Numbered from the stretch's first letter, positions 4,041-11,989 are shown. The stretch is DNA of 19,575 nucleotides from UBA10110 sp964354145 (GCA_964354145.1 CAYGXX010000008.1:1-19575), one strand, 5' to 3'. Notes: generated by a model from the letters alone, not told the origin. Translations and numbers: made by a program.

Positions 4041-4994
4041 TTAATTAAATTCCAATCCTAATTCGTCCAGTTTATCCGCGATCTCGGCTAAAGCGCGTTC
4101 GCCTAAGCCCTTCATTTCAAACAATCCATCTCGGCCAATCGCCATAATATCCTTAACTGTCTTGACATTATTTTGGATGAGGGCGTTAGTGGTTCTGACC
4201 GAGAGATTAATCTCCTCCACGGAAAAGTTCTCGGGACGAGCTTTACCCCCTTCGCCTTGGGGTTCCTCCATATCCTCGGGAGAGATCACCTCCGCGGGTG
4301 CCGGGACAGCGGGTACGGGAATATCCACGTGGAAGATATTAAACTGCTCCAAAAGAATATCCGCTGCAATTTTTAAGGCATCTTTGCAGGAGATCGTACC
4401 ATCAGTCTCCACCTCCAAAGTCAGTTTGTCATAATCAACCCTCTCACCCACCCGGGTATTTTCCACGGCGAAACTGCATCGTTTAACAGGAGAGAAGATG
4501 GCATCGACAGCAATCATCCCAATAATAAACTCCCGGTCATCAATCGCTTCGCTAGGAACATAGCCGCGACCTTTCTCAATTCGGATATCCATCTCTAAAT
4601 TAGCTTTACCGCTCAGGGTAGCGATGTGGTGGTCAGGGTTAACCAGCTCCACTGAACTGGGTAAAGCAATGTCTTTGCCCGTCACCTCATTAGACTTGGG
4701 CTTCAAGGTCACGGTCACCGGACCTTCTTCATGCAGCACAAAACGCAGACCTTTCAAATTCAGCATCACCTCCACTAAATCTTCCTTCACGCCTTCAATA
4801 GTAGTGAACTCGTGATCTATCCCCGCTACCTTGAAAGCAGTCACCGCGGCTCCCGGTAAAGAAGTTAAGAGCACCCGGCGCAAAGAGTTGCCCACGGTAG
4901 TACCATACCCGGGATAAAACGGCTCAATCACGAACAAGGCTCCGTTGCCTTCCTCTTTGACTAACTTAATCTCTGGTAAATTGATGGCTTCCAC
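4041..4994 (-). CDS. rpoA: DNA-directed RNA polymerase subunit alpha
   Basis: Alpha dimerises to nucleate RNA polymerase assembly. The protein has 317 residues. The N-terminal domain (about 1-230) includes GYGTTVGNSLRRVLLTSLPG, a dimer/assembly block, and DREFIIGMIAVDAIFSPVKR. A Pro/Glu-rich linker (VPAVPAPAEVISPEDMEEP) leads to the C-terminal domain (about 255-317) with LSVRTTNAL, where the Arg corresponds to E. coli R265 of the UP-element contact, and MKGLGERALAEI. Hence UP-element or activator contact is possible. The start is a GTG at 4994 with GGAGGG four bases upstream, a rather short spacing. It lies between rpsD and rplQ in conserved order. Confidence 0.97.
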   Translation of the reverse strand: MEAINLPEIKLVKEEGNGALFVIEPFYPGYGTTVGNSLRRVLLTSLPGAAVTAFKVAGIDHEFTTIEGVKEDLVEVMLNLKGLRFVLHEEGPVTVTLKPKSNEVTGKDIALPSSVELVNPDHHIATLSGKANLEMDIRIEKGRGYVPSEAIDDREFIIGMIAVDAIFSPVKRCSFAVENTRVGERVDYDKLTLEVETDGTISCKDALKIAADILLEQFNIFHVDIPVPAVPAPAEVISPEDMEEPQGEGGKARPENFSVEEINLSVRTTNALIQNNVKTVKDIMAIGRDGLFEMKGLGERALAEIADKLDELGLEFN

Positions 4995-5016
4995 AAACCC
5001 TCCAATAAATTAAAAA

Positions 5017-5640
5017 TTATCTTGAATAAAATTCAATAATTAGTTGCTCGGTGAAAGGAATCTCTATCTCTTCCCGAGTAGGCAGCTCCGTTACATTAAT
5101 CTTTAACTGAGTCGGATCCACCTTTAACCAAGAAACCGGGCTGTTATTGACAGCAATGCTGGCAATAATATCATGCAGTTTTTGTTTGCTGATGCATTCA
5201 ATCACATCCCCACTTTTTACTTGGATCGAGGGGATGTCCACTAGTTTGCCATTGAGACGAAACTGCCGGTGGGTAATAAATTGCCGTGCTTGGGGATGGG
5301 AGGTGGCAAAACCAGCTCGATAAATTACGTTGTCCAGCCGAGACTCCAAGAGGCGGGGCAGATTGTTACTGGCTGAACCTGCCTCCCGGATAGCTTCTGT
5401 ATAATATTTGCGCAATTGCTTCTCGTTAATATGATAGAAAATCTTGGCTTTTTGTTTTTCCTGCAGCTGCAAGCCATACCCGGTATGCTTTTTGAAGATG
5501 CGAGTGGCACCGTGCATCCCCGGCGGTTGTTTATGATGATTTTTCACATATTTAGCCGCGGTAGCTCGGTCAGCTGCCATGGCGAATGTTTCGCCATACT
5601 TTCTTACCCTTCTCATTTTAGGTCCTGTGTATCTGCTCAT
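5017..5640 (-). CDS. rpsD: 30S ribosomal protein S4, zinc-free form
   Basis: S4 is a primary 16S-binding protein and assembly nucleator. The protein has 207 residues: N-terminal MSRYTGPKMRRVRKYGE, then QPPGMHG and GYGLQLQEKQKAK, and an S4 RNA-binding fold from about residue 95 with LESRLDNVIYRAGFA and ARQFITHRQFRLNGK. The N-terminal positions that hold four zinc cysteines in the C+ form are replaced (only one Cys in the whole protein, at about residue 149), so this is the C- form. The start is the ATG at 5640, five bases after rpsK. In E. coli S4 represses this cluster; no such site could be recognised here. Confidence 0.97.
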   Translation of the reverse strand: MSRYTGPKMRRVRKYGETFAMAADRATAAKYVKNHHKQPPGMHGATRIFKKHTGYGLQLQEKQKAKIFYHINEKQLRKYYTEAIREAGSASNNLPRLLESRLDNVIYRAGFATSHPQARQFITHRQFRLNGKLVDIPSIQVKSGDVIECISKQKLHDIIASIAVNNSPVSWLKVDPTQLKINVTELPTREEIEIPFTEQLIIEFYSR

Positions 5641-5645
5641 TCTTA

Positions 5646-6107
5646 TTACACTCTTCTAGCTTTCCTTGGCCGTGGGCCATTATGCGGCAGGGGAGTCCTA
5701 TCTTTGATCTCTCCAATATGTAAGCCGGCAGCATCCAGAGACCGGATAGCAGCATCTCGCCCTGCCCCTACCCCTTGTACCCAGACACTAGCTTGGGTCA
5801 TCCCCATATCGACGGCTTTAACCGCAGCTGCTCTAGCAGCTAGGGATGCGGCGTAAGGAGTAGATTTTTTCGAACCCTTGAAGCCAGAGCGACCGGCGCT
5901 GCTCCAAGCCACCACCTCGCCTTGGTCATCAGTAATAGTAATCATTGTGTTATTAAAAGTGGATTTAATGTAAACCCTGCCCGAGAGGAGGGTTCTTTTC
6001 TTGGCTTTGCGGACTTTTTTAGGAGCCTTACCTAAAGCCTGCTGCTGCATCTGCGCTTTGACCCGGGCTTTTTTCTCGCGTTTCTCTTGTTTTTTCTTAC
6101 CGGCCAT
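5646..6107 (-). CDS. rpsK: 30S ribosomal protein S11 with a Lys-rich N-terminal extension
   Basis: S11 sits on the small-subunit platform and contacts mRNA upstream of the E site. The protein has 153 residues. The core from about residue 37 contains GRVYIKSTFNNTMITITD, SSAGRSGFKGSKKSTPYAA, QGVGAGRDAAIRSL and the end DRTPLPHNGPRPRKARRV. The family is usually about 130 residues; the extra part is the first 25-30, which are mostly Lys, Gln, Glu and Ala and look disordered. The ATG at 6107 is the only good start before the core. It lies between rpsM and rpsD. Confidence 0.97.
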   Translation of the reverse strand: MAGKKKQEKREKKARVKAQMQQQALGKAPKKVRKAKKRTLLSGRVYIKSTFNNTMITITDDQGEVVAWSSAGRSGFKGSKKSTPYAASLAARAAAVKAVDMGMTQASVWVQGVGAGRDAAIRSLDAAGLHIGEIKDRTPLPHNGPRPRKARRV

Positions 6108-6123
6108 AGTTCCTTAAAAATGA

Positions 6124-6510
6124 TTATGTCTTCTCGGCGGTTTTCTTACGACCACTGCCCACCGTCACCCGTCTTCCCCGCTTAGTGCGAGCATTGGTCT
6201 TGGTGGTTTGTCCGCGGACCGGAAGATTTTTCCGGTGGCGATCCCCCCGGTAACTACCAATATCCTTCAATCGTTTTACATTAGTAGAGATCTCTCGCCG
6301 TAAATCGCCCTCAACGTTGTAATTTTTTTCAATAATCTCTTTGATCCGGTTAGCCTCATCTTCTGTAAGAGCATCCGTTCGTTTATCTAAATTTACATTA
6401 GCGGCTGAAAGGACCTCTCGGCTACGAGTCAAACCAATACCATAGATGTAACTAAGAGCTACCTCAATGCGTTTATTGGCTGGTAATTGGACCCCGAGGA
6501 TTCTTACCAT
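6124..6510 (-). CDS. rpsM: 30S ribosomal protein S13
   Basis: S13 is a small-subunit head protein that forms intersubunit bridges with 23S rRNA and L5. The protein has 128 residues with MVRILGVQLPANKRIEVAL, the helix-two-turn-helix YIYGIGLTRSREVLS, then LRREISTNVKRLKDIGSYRG and the basic tail with LPVRGQTTKTNARTKRG. The length is normal. The ATG at 6510 is five bases after the rpmJ stop. No Shine-Dalgarno is evident. Confidence 0.97.
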   Translation of the reverse strand: MVRILGVQLPANKRIEVALSYIYGIGLTRSREVLSAANVNLDKRTDALTEDEANRIKEIIEKNYNVEGDLRREISTNVKRLKDIGSYRGDRHRKNLPVRGQTTKTNARTKRGRRVTVGSGRKKTAEKT

Positions 6511-6515
6511 ATCAT

Positions 6516-6629
6516 TTAACCTTGAACTTGTTTATGCTTAGGATTAGAACAGATAACTCTCACCTTGCCCCGCCGGCGAATTATCCGACATTTCTGACAT
6601 ATTTTTTTTACTGATGATCTGACTTTCAT
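6516..6629 (-). CDS. rpmJ: 50S ribosomal protein L36
   Basis: This 37-codon gene translates as MKVRSSVKKICQKCRIIRRR, then GKVRVICSNPKHKQVQG. It is the zinc-ribbon (C+) form with C11, C14, C27 and H32. L36 is the smallest large-subunit protein and helps organise 23S rRNA below the GTPase-associated region. It lies 3 bases after the infA stop and five bases before rpsM, the standard infA-rpmJ-rpsM order, with the usual length and an ATG start. Confidence 0.96.
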   Translation of the reverse strand: MKVRSSVKKICQKCRIIRRRGKVRVICSNPKHKQVQG

Positions 6630-6632
6630 GAT

Positions 6633-6851
6633 TTACTTATAACGATAAATGATGCGACCTCGGGTCAGATCATAAGGACTCATTTCTATAGTGACCGTAT
6701 CGCCCTGCAAAATCTTGATATAATTCATTCTAATTTTGCCTGAGATATGGGCTAAAATTACATGCCCACCCTCAATCTCCACCCGAAAATTCGCATTGGG
6801 CAGAGCTTCTAATACTTTACCTTTGACCTCGATAACCTCTTTAGCCGACAT
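6633..6851 (-). CDS. infA: Translation initiation factor IF-1
   Basis: IF-1 occupies the 30S A site during initiation. The protein has 72 residues and a single OB fold, with VIEVKGKVLEALPNANFRVE, HISGKIRMNYIKIL, GDTVTIEMSPYDLTRGRI and the end IYRYK, all standard. A TATAAT promoter lies in the 40-base gap upstream (6868-6895), with a predicted start only about 10-12 bases before the ATG, so the transcript would be nearly leaderless; the bases just before the ATG (TTCTCCT) offer no Shine-Dalgarno. rpmJ follows after 3 bases. Confidence 0.97.
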   Translation of the reverse strand: MSAKEVIEVKGKVLEALPNANFRVEIEGGHVILAHISGKIRMNYIKILQGDTVTIEMSPYDLTRGRIIYRYK

Positions 6852-6867
6852 AGGAGAATACTTAGCT

Positions 6868-6895
6868 ATTATACCTATTATATTAATGAAATCAA
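6868..6895 (-). promoter_or_regulatory. Internal promoter for infA and downstream genes
   Basis: On the minus strand there is a -35 TTGATT (6890-6895), a 16-base spacer and a perfect -10 TATAAT (6868-6873). The -35 overlaps the map stop codon TGA. It is the best-looking -35/-10 pair in the window and would let infA, the small-subunit genes and rpoA be transcribed apart from secY-adk-map. Confidence 0.65.
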
Positions 6896-7665
6896 GGGGT
6901 AAAATCCAAAATATGCTGAATGGGTGTGAGAATTTCGGCCCCCCCCTGAACTACTGCCACCGTTTCTTCAAAATGGGCTACTGGTTTCTTGTCGGTGGTT
7001 CGGACGCTCCAGTTATCTGCCGCTGTCGCGTGCTCCTCTCCCCCTACCCCAGCAATGGGTTCAATAGCGATGGTGCTGCCAGCTGGCAGAATGGCGTTCT
7101 TATCATGCCCAACAAAGTTAGGAACTATTGGGTCCTCATGCAGCTCCTTTCCTACCCCATGCCCTACAAACTGTCGCATAACGGTGAGGTGGGCCTCTGA
7201 GAGGGCGCTTTCGATGGCCCGAGAAACCTCTCCCACCCGAACCCCCGCCCGGACCTGGGTTACCCCAGCACGCAAAGCCTGATAAACTCCCTGTAGCAAA
7301 GGAAGATAATTATTAATGTCTTTCTCAACAATCCAGGTTATAGCCGCATCGGTATACCAACCTTGGTAGTAAAAACCGAAATCAATACTTACAAGATCTC
7401 CGGTTTGCAATTGGTATTCAGTGGGGATGCAATGCACCACCCCCTCATTCACCGAAGCGCAAATGGCTGCGGGATAGCCCTGATAACCTAAAAAGGCAGG
7501 TCTCCCCCCTTGCTTTTTGGCCTCATCGCGAGCGATTTGGTCTAAAGTTTTCAATGAAACCCCGGGAACAATTTGTTTTTTCAGGCATTCAAGGATTTGA
7601 ATCAACCTCCGGCCACCCTCGCGCATAATTTCCAGCTCAGCCGCAGTTTTAATCTTGATGCTCAT
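6892..7665 (-). CDS. map: Methionine aminopeptidase, type I
   Basis: This is the cytosolic metallo-enzyme that removes the initiator Met from nascent proteins. The 257 residues show the pita-bread fold motifs: H78 in VVHCIP, metal ligands D95 (SIDFG), D106 (YTDAA), H169 (GHGVG), E202 (IEP) and E233 (HFEET), with H176 in ELHEDP. All five ligands are present. The residue after E233 is Glu, where many homologues have His (FEHT). There is no N-terminal SH3-binding or zinc extension. The ATG overlaps the adk stop by 4 bases (ATGA), and the secY-adk-map-infA order is classic. Confidence 0.96.
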   Translation of the reverse strand: MSIKIKTAAELEIMREGGRRLIQILECLKKQIVPGVSLKTLDQIARDEAKKQGGRPAFLGYQGYPAAICASVNEGVVHCIPTEYQLQTGDLVSIDFGFYYQGWYTDAAITWIVEKDINNYLPLLQGVYQALRAGVTQVRAGVRVGEVSRAIESALSEAHLTVMRQFVGHGVGKELHEDPIVPNFVGHDKNAILPAGSTIAIEPIAGVGGEEHATAADNWSVRTTDKKPVAHFEETVAVVQGGAEILTPIQHILDFTP

Positions 7666-8246
7666 AACTTTCTAACTGCCTGCCAAATATCATGAGCTAC
7701 CCGAGGGACAGTTTGATCGCCATCAATCTTAATAAAGCATCCTTGTTGCCGAAAATGTTTGATAACTTCTTTAGAGCGTTCCCGAAAAACGCGGAGCCGC
7801 TCAGCCACAGTCTGGGGTCTAGCATCGTCCAGCCGATTCTCTAATTTGGCCCGTTTAACCAGCCGCTGCTTAGCCACTCTTGTCGGCAGATTCACAAATA
7901 CCATCATCGCCTCCCGGCCGAATTGCCGCTGCGTTTTCTCAAATAAATGGATCTGCAACAAACTCCGTGGATAACCATCGAATACAATGCGCTTACTCTT
8001 TGCTATCTTGGCTACAAAATCGTGCACCAGCTGAGAATTAATCCGTTCGGGGACTAATCCTCCCTTATCCATATACTTTTTAGCCGTTTGCCAACCAGAT
8101 GCCTTTTTAGCTACGGCAGTCCGGAGCAAGCCTCCCATATTCATATGCCGAGCACCTAATTTTTTCACTAGCAACTCGGCTTGGGTACTCTTCCCACTCC
8201 CCGGCCCCCCATAAATAATAATATCTGGTTTCATTTTAAAACTCAT
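7662..8246 (-). CDS. adk: Adenylate kinase, short-LID form
   Basis: The enzyme catalyses ATP + AMP <-> 2 ADP in the cytoplasm. From the ATG at 8246 the protein has 194 residues: Walker A GGPGSGKST (13-21), the AMP-site block MNMGGLLR (usually TGD-LR; the Arg is kept, the Asp is Gly), VFDGYPRS, and the LID region KRAKLENRLDDARP, which is short and has no zinc cysteines. It ends with the usual RLRVF and C-terminal helix. This ATG overlaps the secY stop by 11 bases; a second ATG at 8234, one base after the secY stop, would give 190 residues and a more usual spacing to the P-loop. map overlaps the end by ATGA. Confidence 0.95.
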   Translation of the reverse strand: MSFKMKPDIIIYGGPGSGKSTQAELLVKKLGARHMNMGGLLRTAVAKKASGWQTAKKYMDKGGLVPERINSQLVHDFVAKIAKSKRIVFDGYPRSLLQIHLFEKTQRQFGREAMMVFVNLPTRVAKQRLVKRAKLENRLDDARPQTVAERLRVFRERSKEVIKHFRQQGCFIKIDGDQTVPRVAHDIWQAVRKL

Positions 8247-9510
8247 CGTACTTCTTCATAATTAATTGGGCTCTAATCTGCCGCATAGTCTCCAAGGCAA
8301 CGCTTACTACAATCAAGACCGAGGTCCCGCCAATCGTCAGGTTAGGCATCTTAACGAAGGCTTGGACTAAAAGAGGTAGCACGGCGACTAACCCCAAGAA
8401 AATCGAACCGGCTAAAGTAATACGGTTGCTGACAAACGTTAGAAAATCTATGGTCTGCTTACCAGGACGGATACCGGGAATGAAACCGCCCGATTTCTGG
8501 AGATTCTCCGCCACTTGCGTTGGCTTGAAGATCACCCAGGTATAGAAAAAAGTGAAGAAGATCACTAATAAGAAGTACAACACGCCATAGACCACATTAT
8601 CAGTGAACAATTTCTGTACAAATTCAGCGCTCGCAGCCAGCCAAGCGCTCCGAGCATTGGCAAACAACGTTGCCACCATACCGGGAAACACTAAAAGAGA
8701 AAGGGCAAAGATAATAGGAATCACCCCGGCTTGATTAACCTTGAGGGGAAGATTAGAAACCACGCCTGACATAAATCGATTGGTGCGCACCCGACCGGCA
8801 TAAGAAATTGGAATGTTGCGCTGGCCTTCCGTGATATAAACCACAAAATAGATGGTAAATAGAGCCAGGAATAAAAAGATCAATATGCGAGAAATTTGAC
8901 CCGTGCTGAATACCGCCGCTGTATTAGAAAAGACCTGCGGCAAGCGGGCAACGATCCCTAAGAAAATGATAAGGGAGATACCGTTGCCAATGCCAAACTC
9001 ACTGATCAGCTCTCCTAGCCACATTACCAAGATCGTACCCGCCGTGACCGTGATAAGGATCGCTATCAATTTATATATGCCGATATCCCCCATTACCGGA
9101 AAGTCGCCTCGCTGCAGTAAAGTAATCATCCCGAAAGCTTGAAGGATGGCCAAGGGCACGGTGAGATAACGCGTGTACTGATTAAGCTTGCGCCTGCCGT
9201 AGTCGCCCTCTTTTTGCAGAGCTTCTACCGCAGGGATTGCCATAGTCATTAACTGAATGATAATGGAAGCATTGATATAAGGCGCCACTCCCATCAAAGC
9301 TACGGAAAAATTACTTAAAGAGCCGCCAGAGAAAATATCCATAATCCCCAGGAATTGATTCTGAGCAAACAGCTCCTGCAGCTTAGTTAAATCCACCCCC
9401 GGAATGGGGATATGAGTGATGATCCGGAAGATCACTAGGAGCCCTAGGGTCCAGAGAATCTTGATCCGAAGGTCTTTATGTTTAAAAATTTGGAGCCAAG
9501 TTTGCCACAT
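8236..9510 (-). CDS. secY: Preprotein translocase subunit SecY
   Basis: SecY is the channel-forming subunit of SecYEG in the cytoplasmic membrane. The protein has 424 residues with about ten hydrophobic segments (first at about 17-34, last near 393-408). Family signatures are THIPIPGVD, the plug/segment-2 region with MGVAPYINASIIIQL, EGDYGRRKLNQYTRYLT, AGVIPIIFALSLLVFPG and the cytosolic loop GFIPGIRPGKQTIDFL. The length is normal and the frame unbroken. The ATG at 9510 lies 14 bases after rplO; the stop is overlapped by adk. The partner secE is also in this window (2450-2737). Confidence 0.97.
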   Translation of the reverse strand: MWQTWLQIFKHKDLRIKILWTLGLLVIFRIITHIPIPGVDLTKLQELFAQNQFLGIMDIFSGGSLSNFSVALMGVAPYINASIIIQLMTMAIPAVEALQKEGDYGRRKLNQYTRYLTVPLAILQAFGMITLLQRGDFPVMGDIGIYKLIAILITVTAGTILVMWLGELISEFGIGNGISLIIFLGIVARLPQVFSNTAAVFSTGQISRILIFLFLALFTIYFVVYITEGQRNIPISYAGRVRTNRFMSGVVSNLPLKVNQAGVIPIIFALSLLVFPGMVATLFANARSAWLAASAEFVQKLFTDNVVYGVLYFLLVIFFTFFYTWVIFKPTQVAENLQKSGGFIPGIRPGKQTIDFLTFVSNRITLAGSIFLGLVAVLPLLVQAFVKMPNLTIGGTSVLIVVSVALETMRQIRAQLIMKKYDEF

Positions 9511-9524
9511 AATTTTATATTTTA

Positions 9525-9965
9525 TTAAACAAGATTAACTTTACCGCCGGCCTGCTCAATTTTCTGTTTAGCCGCAGCAGAAATACCATGTACTTCTACC
9601 TCAAAGGCTTCTTTAATCTCTCCGCCTCCCAGGACTTTGACTAGATCAAAACCATCCAGCCATCCCCTATCTCGGAGGACCTGCAAACTTATAATCTTCC
9701 CTTCTGCAAATCGAGGCAAATCTTGCAAGTTGATCACTAATACTTTAGGGCGATGGGGCCGGCGAAACCCCTTCTTTTTCGGGATGATCTGAGCAAGCGG
9801 TTTTTGACCCCCCTCAAAATGAGCCGGAATATTCCCCCCCGTTCTTGACTTTTGTCCCTTAGTCCCGCGGCCAGCGGTCTTTCCTCTACCGGAGCCCGTC
9901 CCCCGTCCTACCCTTCTCGTCCCGCGATTCTTTGGCTTAACTTTTGTTAACTCATGTAAACGCAT
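9525..9965 (-). CDS. rplO: 50S ribosomal protein L15
   Basis: L15 is a late-assembly large-subunit protein. The protein has 146 residues with an extended Arg/Gly-rich N-terminus (GRGTGSGRGKTAGRGTKGQ), GGNIPAHFEGGQKPLAQ and a globular C-terminal half ending AGGKVNLV. The length is typical. The ATG at 9965 is 4 bases after the rpsE stop, exactly where rpmD (L30) would normally intervene. secY follows after 14 bases. Confidence 0.97.
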   Translation of the reverse strand: MRLHELTKVKPKNRGTRRVGRGTGSGRGKTAGRGTKGQKSRTGGNIPAHFEGGQKPLAQIIPKKKGFRRPHRPKVLVINLQDLPRFAEGKIISLQVLRDRGWLDGFDLVKVLGGGEIKEAFEVEVHGISAAAKQKIEQAGGKVNLV

Positions 9966-9969
9966 GGCA

Positions 9970-10494
9970 TTACTTTTTAGTAGTTTTAGCTTTAGTCTCA
10001 GGTTGGATATTCTTGCGCATCCTCAATAATTCCTGGGGGTCCATCAATAAGTTGAGGGCCTTAACGGTAGCCATAGTATTACTCAGTTTATTTTTGCACC
10101 CCAAGATTTTGCCCACGACGTCTTTAATCCCCGCGAGCTGCAGTACTACCCGCATGGAACTGCCGGCAACAATCCCGGTCCCCGCTGGAGCCGGTTTTAG
10201 AAGCACTGCTGCGCTCTTAAAATGCGTACGCACAGGATAAGGGATGGTCGAACCCTGGATGAAAACGGGAGTAATATTTTTTTTAGCCGCCACTACCGCT
10301 TTGGCGATGGCTCCACTGACATCGGCTGCCTTGCCTAAACCATAACCGATCTTGCCCTTCTCATTACCAATCACGACGAGCGCACGGAAGCGAACTCTCT
10401 TACCACCCTTCACTACCCGAGCCACTCGGTTGATCTCTAGGACTCGCTCTATAAACTCTGGTTTTTCGGTTGGTTGTGCAGAACTTCTTCTCAT
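9970..10494 (-). CDS. rpsE: 30S ribosomal protein S5
   Basis: S5 acts in decoding accuracy and mRNA unwinding at the entry tunnel. The protein has 174 residues with the N-terminal double-stranded-RNA-binding-like part (FIERVLEINRVARVVKGGKR, then ALVVIGNEKGKIGYGLGKA) and the C-terminal domain with PAPAGTGIVAGSSMRVVL and AGIKDVVGK. The end is Lys/Thr-rich. The ATG at 10494 overlaps the rplR stop by 4 bases (ATGA). It is followed directly by rplO, with no L30 gene between. Confidence 0.97.
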   Translation of the reverse strand: MRRSSAQPTEKPEFIERVLEINRVARVVKGGKRVRFRALVVIGNEKGKIGYGLGKAADVSGAIAKAVVAAKKNITPVFIQGSTIPYPVRTHFKSAAVLLKPAPAGTGIVAGSSMRVVLQLAGIKDVVGKILGCKNKLSNTMATVKALNLLMDPQELLRMRKNIQPETKAKTTKK

Positions 10495-10838
10495 AATATT
10501 AATCCTCCTGCGCGGGCGGCTTCAGCCACTGCCTTAACCTGTCCGTGATAGGGATAGCCCCCCCGATCAAAAACTACCTTTTTAATCCTCATTTCAGTAG
10601 CTTTGGCTGCCAGTGCCTTGCCTAGCTCCGCGGCCTCCTTGACCCCACCTTTAGTTTTTAGAGCAAGCGTAGATAGACTAGCTAAGGTCTTCCCGTTAAC
10701 ATCATCAATCAATTGGATCCTAAGATGCTTTAAACTTTTATACACTGATACCCGTGGGCACTGAGCAGTCCCCGCAATCTTGGCTCGAATACGACGATGC
10801 CTTCTTGCCCGACTAATTGTTTTAATTAAGGTTTTCAT
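10491..10838 (-). CDS. rplR: 50S ribosomal protein L18
   Basis: L18 binds 5S rRNA in the central protuberance together with L5. The protein has 115 residues with RRHRRIRAKIAGTAQCPRVSV, KSLKHLRIQLIDDVNGKTLAS and the C-terminal DRGGYPYHGQVKAVAEAARAG, matching the family closely (usual length about 117). Its ATG shares its A with the end of the rplF stop (TAATG) and its stop overlaps the rpsE ATG, so it is tightly coupled on both sides. Confidence 0.97.
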   Translation of the reverse strand: MKTLIKTISRARRHRRIRAKIAGTAQCPRVSVYKSLKHLRIQLIDDVNGKTLASLSTLALKTKGGVKEAAELGKALAAKATEMRIKKVVFDRGGYPYHGQVKAVAEAARAGGLIL

Positions 10839-11389
10839 TATTGGCTGGTACCAGTAGTCTTAACTGTCTTGCCTTGTTTGCGCCGGATGATCTCCTCCCG
10901 ATACTTAATGCCCTTGCCTTTATAAGGCTCCGGCTTTTTAGCTGCTCTCAGGCGGGCTGCCAGCTCCCCCACTAATTCCTTATCAATGCCGCTTACTGTA
11001 ACCTCATTTTTTACCACTTTAATGCTAGTACCAGGGATAATAGCCAGCTTAATAGGATGGGATAAGCCAACATATAACCAAACTTCCTGATCATGCACTT
11101 CCGCCCGAAAACCTATCCCAGATATATCCAACACCTGTTCAAACCCAGCCGAGACCCCTTTCACCATATTAGCCAAGCGAGCCCTGGCTAACCCATATGC
11201 AGCAGAATCGGCAGCCGAAGCAGTGTTTAATACCAAGACAGTGCCTTTTTCTTCCTCGCGCAAGGTTATTCCCTTCGGCAACGACCACTTGAGGACACCT
11301 AAGGGACCTTGGACGGTGACTAGAGAATCGGCCGCTGAGAGAGTGGTATTAGCCGGTAATTTGATGGGTAATTTGCCTATCTTCGACAT
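10838..11389 (-). CDS. rplF: 50S ribosomal protein L6
   Basis: L6 sits near the sarcin-ricin loop of 23S rRNA. The protein has 183 residues from the ATG at 11389 (MSKIGKLPIKLP), the canonical start of the family; an upstream TTG at 11398 is in frame but would overlap rpsH and add only three residues. Two related L6 folds can be seen, the second ending with the signature KKPEPYKGKGIKYREEI. The ATG is two bases after the rpsH stop. Confidence 0.96.
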   Translation of the reverse strand: MSKIGKLPIKLPANTTLSAADSLVTVQGPLGVLKWSLPKGITLREEEKGTVLVLNTASAADSAAYGLARARLANMVKGVSAGFEQVLDISGIGFRAEVHDQEVWLYVGLSHPIKLAIIPGTSIKVVKNEVTVSGIDKELVGELAARLRAAKKPEPYKGKGIKYREEIIRRKQGKTVKTTGTSQ

Positions 11390-11391
11390 AG

Positions 11392-11790
11392 CTACCAAAT
11401 CTTAAACAATACTTCGCCTCCCAGACTAGCTGCGTGAGCCTCGGCTCCTGTCATTAAACCTTGGGAGGTAGACACCACGATAGTCTCCAGTTTAGAGGAA
11501 GGATTTTTCGCCAACTGGGCTTTGCCCATATAAATATGCTGACCGGACTTACTAATCATCCGGATGCCCCGAATCACCGGTCGCTGCCGATAATATTTTA
11601 AAGAAAGTAATAAGTAAGGGGTCTCATCAGTAGGCTTCACCACCTCCGCTTTCTCCACCCAACCCGTTTCTACTAAGAGTTGGCCAACGGCTTCCTTAAA
11701 CCGCGAGGTAGGAATTTTGACAGTTTGAGCCTGCCGCGCAGAGGCGTTACGAATTCGGGTCAACATATCAGCGATAGGATGAGTATTCAT
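11392..11790 (-). CDS. rpsH: 30S ribosomal protein S8
   Basis: S8 is a primary 16S rRNA-binding protein and in E. coli the translational repressor of the spc operon. The protein has 132 residues from the ATG at 11790 (MNTHPIADMLTRIRNA), the canonical start; a TTG at 11808 is in frame but overlaps rpsN. The C-terminal region keeps the RNA-binding VVSTSQGLMTGAEA (usually STS-G--T---A). No Shine-Dalgarno is evident. Its neighbours rpsN and rplF are in standard order. Confidence 0.96.
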   Translation of the reverse strand: MNTHPIADMLTRIRNASARQAQTVKIPTSRFKEAVGQLLVETGWVEKAEVVKPTDETPYLLLSLKYYRQRPVIRGIRMISKSGQHIYMGKAQLAKNPSSKLETIVVSTSQGLMTGAEAHAASLGGEVLFKIW

Positions 11791-11801
11791 TGGATTATTA
11801 A

Positions 11802-11987
11802 TTACCAAGAGGCTTTTTTAATACCGGGTAGGTTGCCTGCACTAGCTAATTCTCGAAAACAGATCCGACAAATCTGGAAAGCCCGGAGAAACCCATGCCG
11901 GCGACCACAAATCTTACACCGATTAATCTTCCGGGTGGAAAACTTGGGTTTAGCATTAGCTTTTTTGATTAATGCGCGTCTAGCCAT
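11802..11987 (-). CDS. rpsN: 30S ribosomal protein S14, zinc type
   Basis: S14 is a head protein needed for tRNA binding. The protein has 61 residues with a zinc ribbon CKIC (24-27) and CRIC (40-43) and the block GRRHGFLRAFQICRICFREL. It is the short zinc-dependent form (rpsZ type), not the long cysteine-free form of E. coli. The ATG at 11987 lies two bases after the rplE stop. The end NLPGIKKASW is typical. Confidence 0.97.
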   Translation of the reverse strand: MARRALIKKANAKPKFSTRKINRCKICGRRHGFLRAFQICRICFRELASAGNLPGIKKASW

Positions 11988-11989
11988 AA

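Noticed and set aside
5416..5856. 146-codon plus-strand frame
   Set aside because: It is a shadow of rpsD and rpsK, both unmistakable on the minus strand.
11389..11398. Upstream TTG start for rplF (and similar TTG starts for rpsH, rpmC, rplB and rpsJ)
   Set aside because: In each case an ATG a few codons later gives the canonical N-terminus and, for rplB, is marked by a Shine-Dalgarno site.
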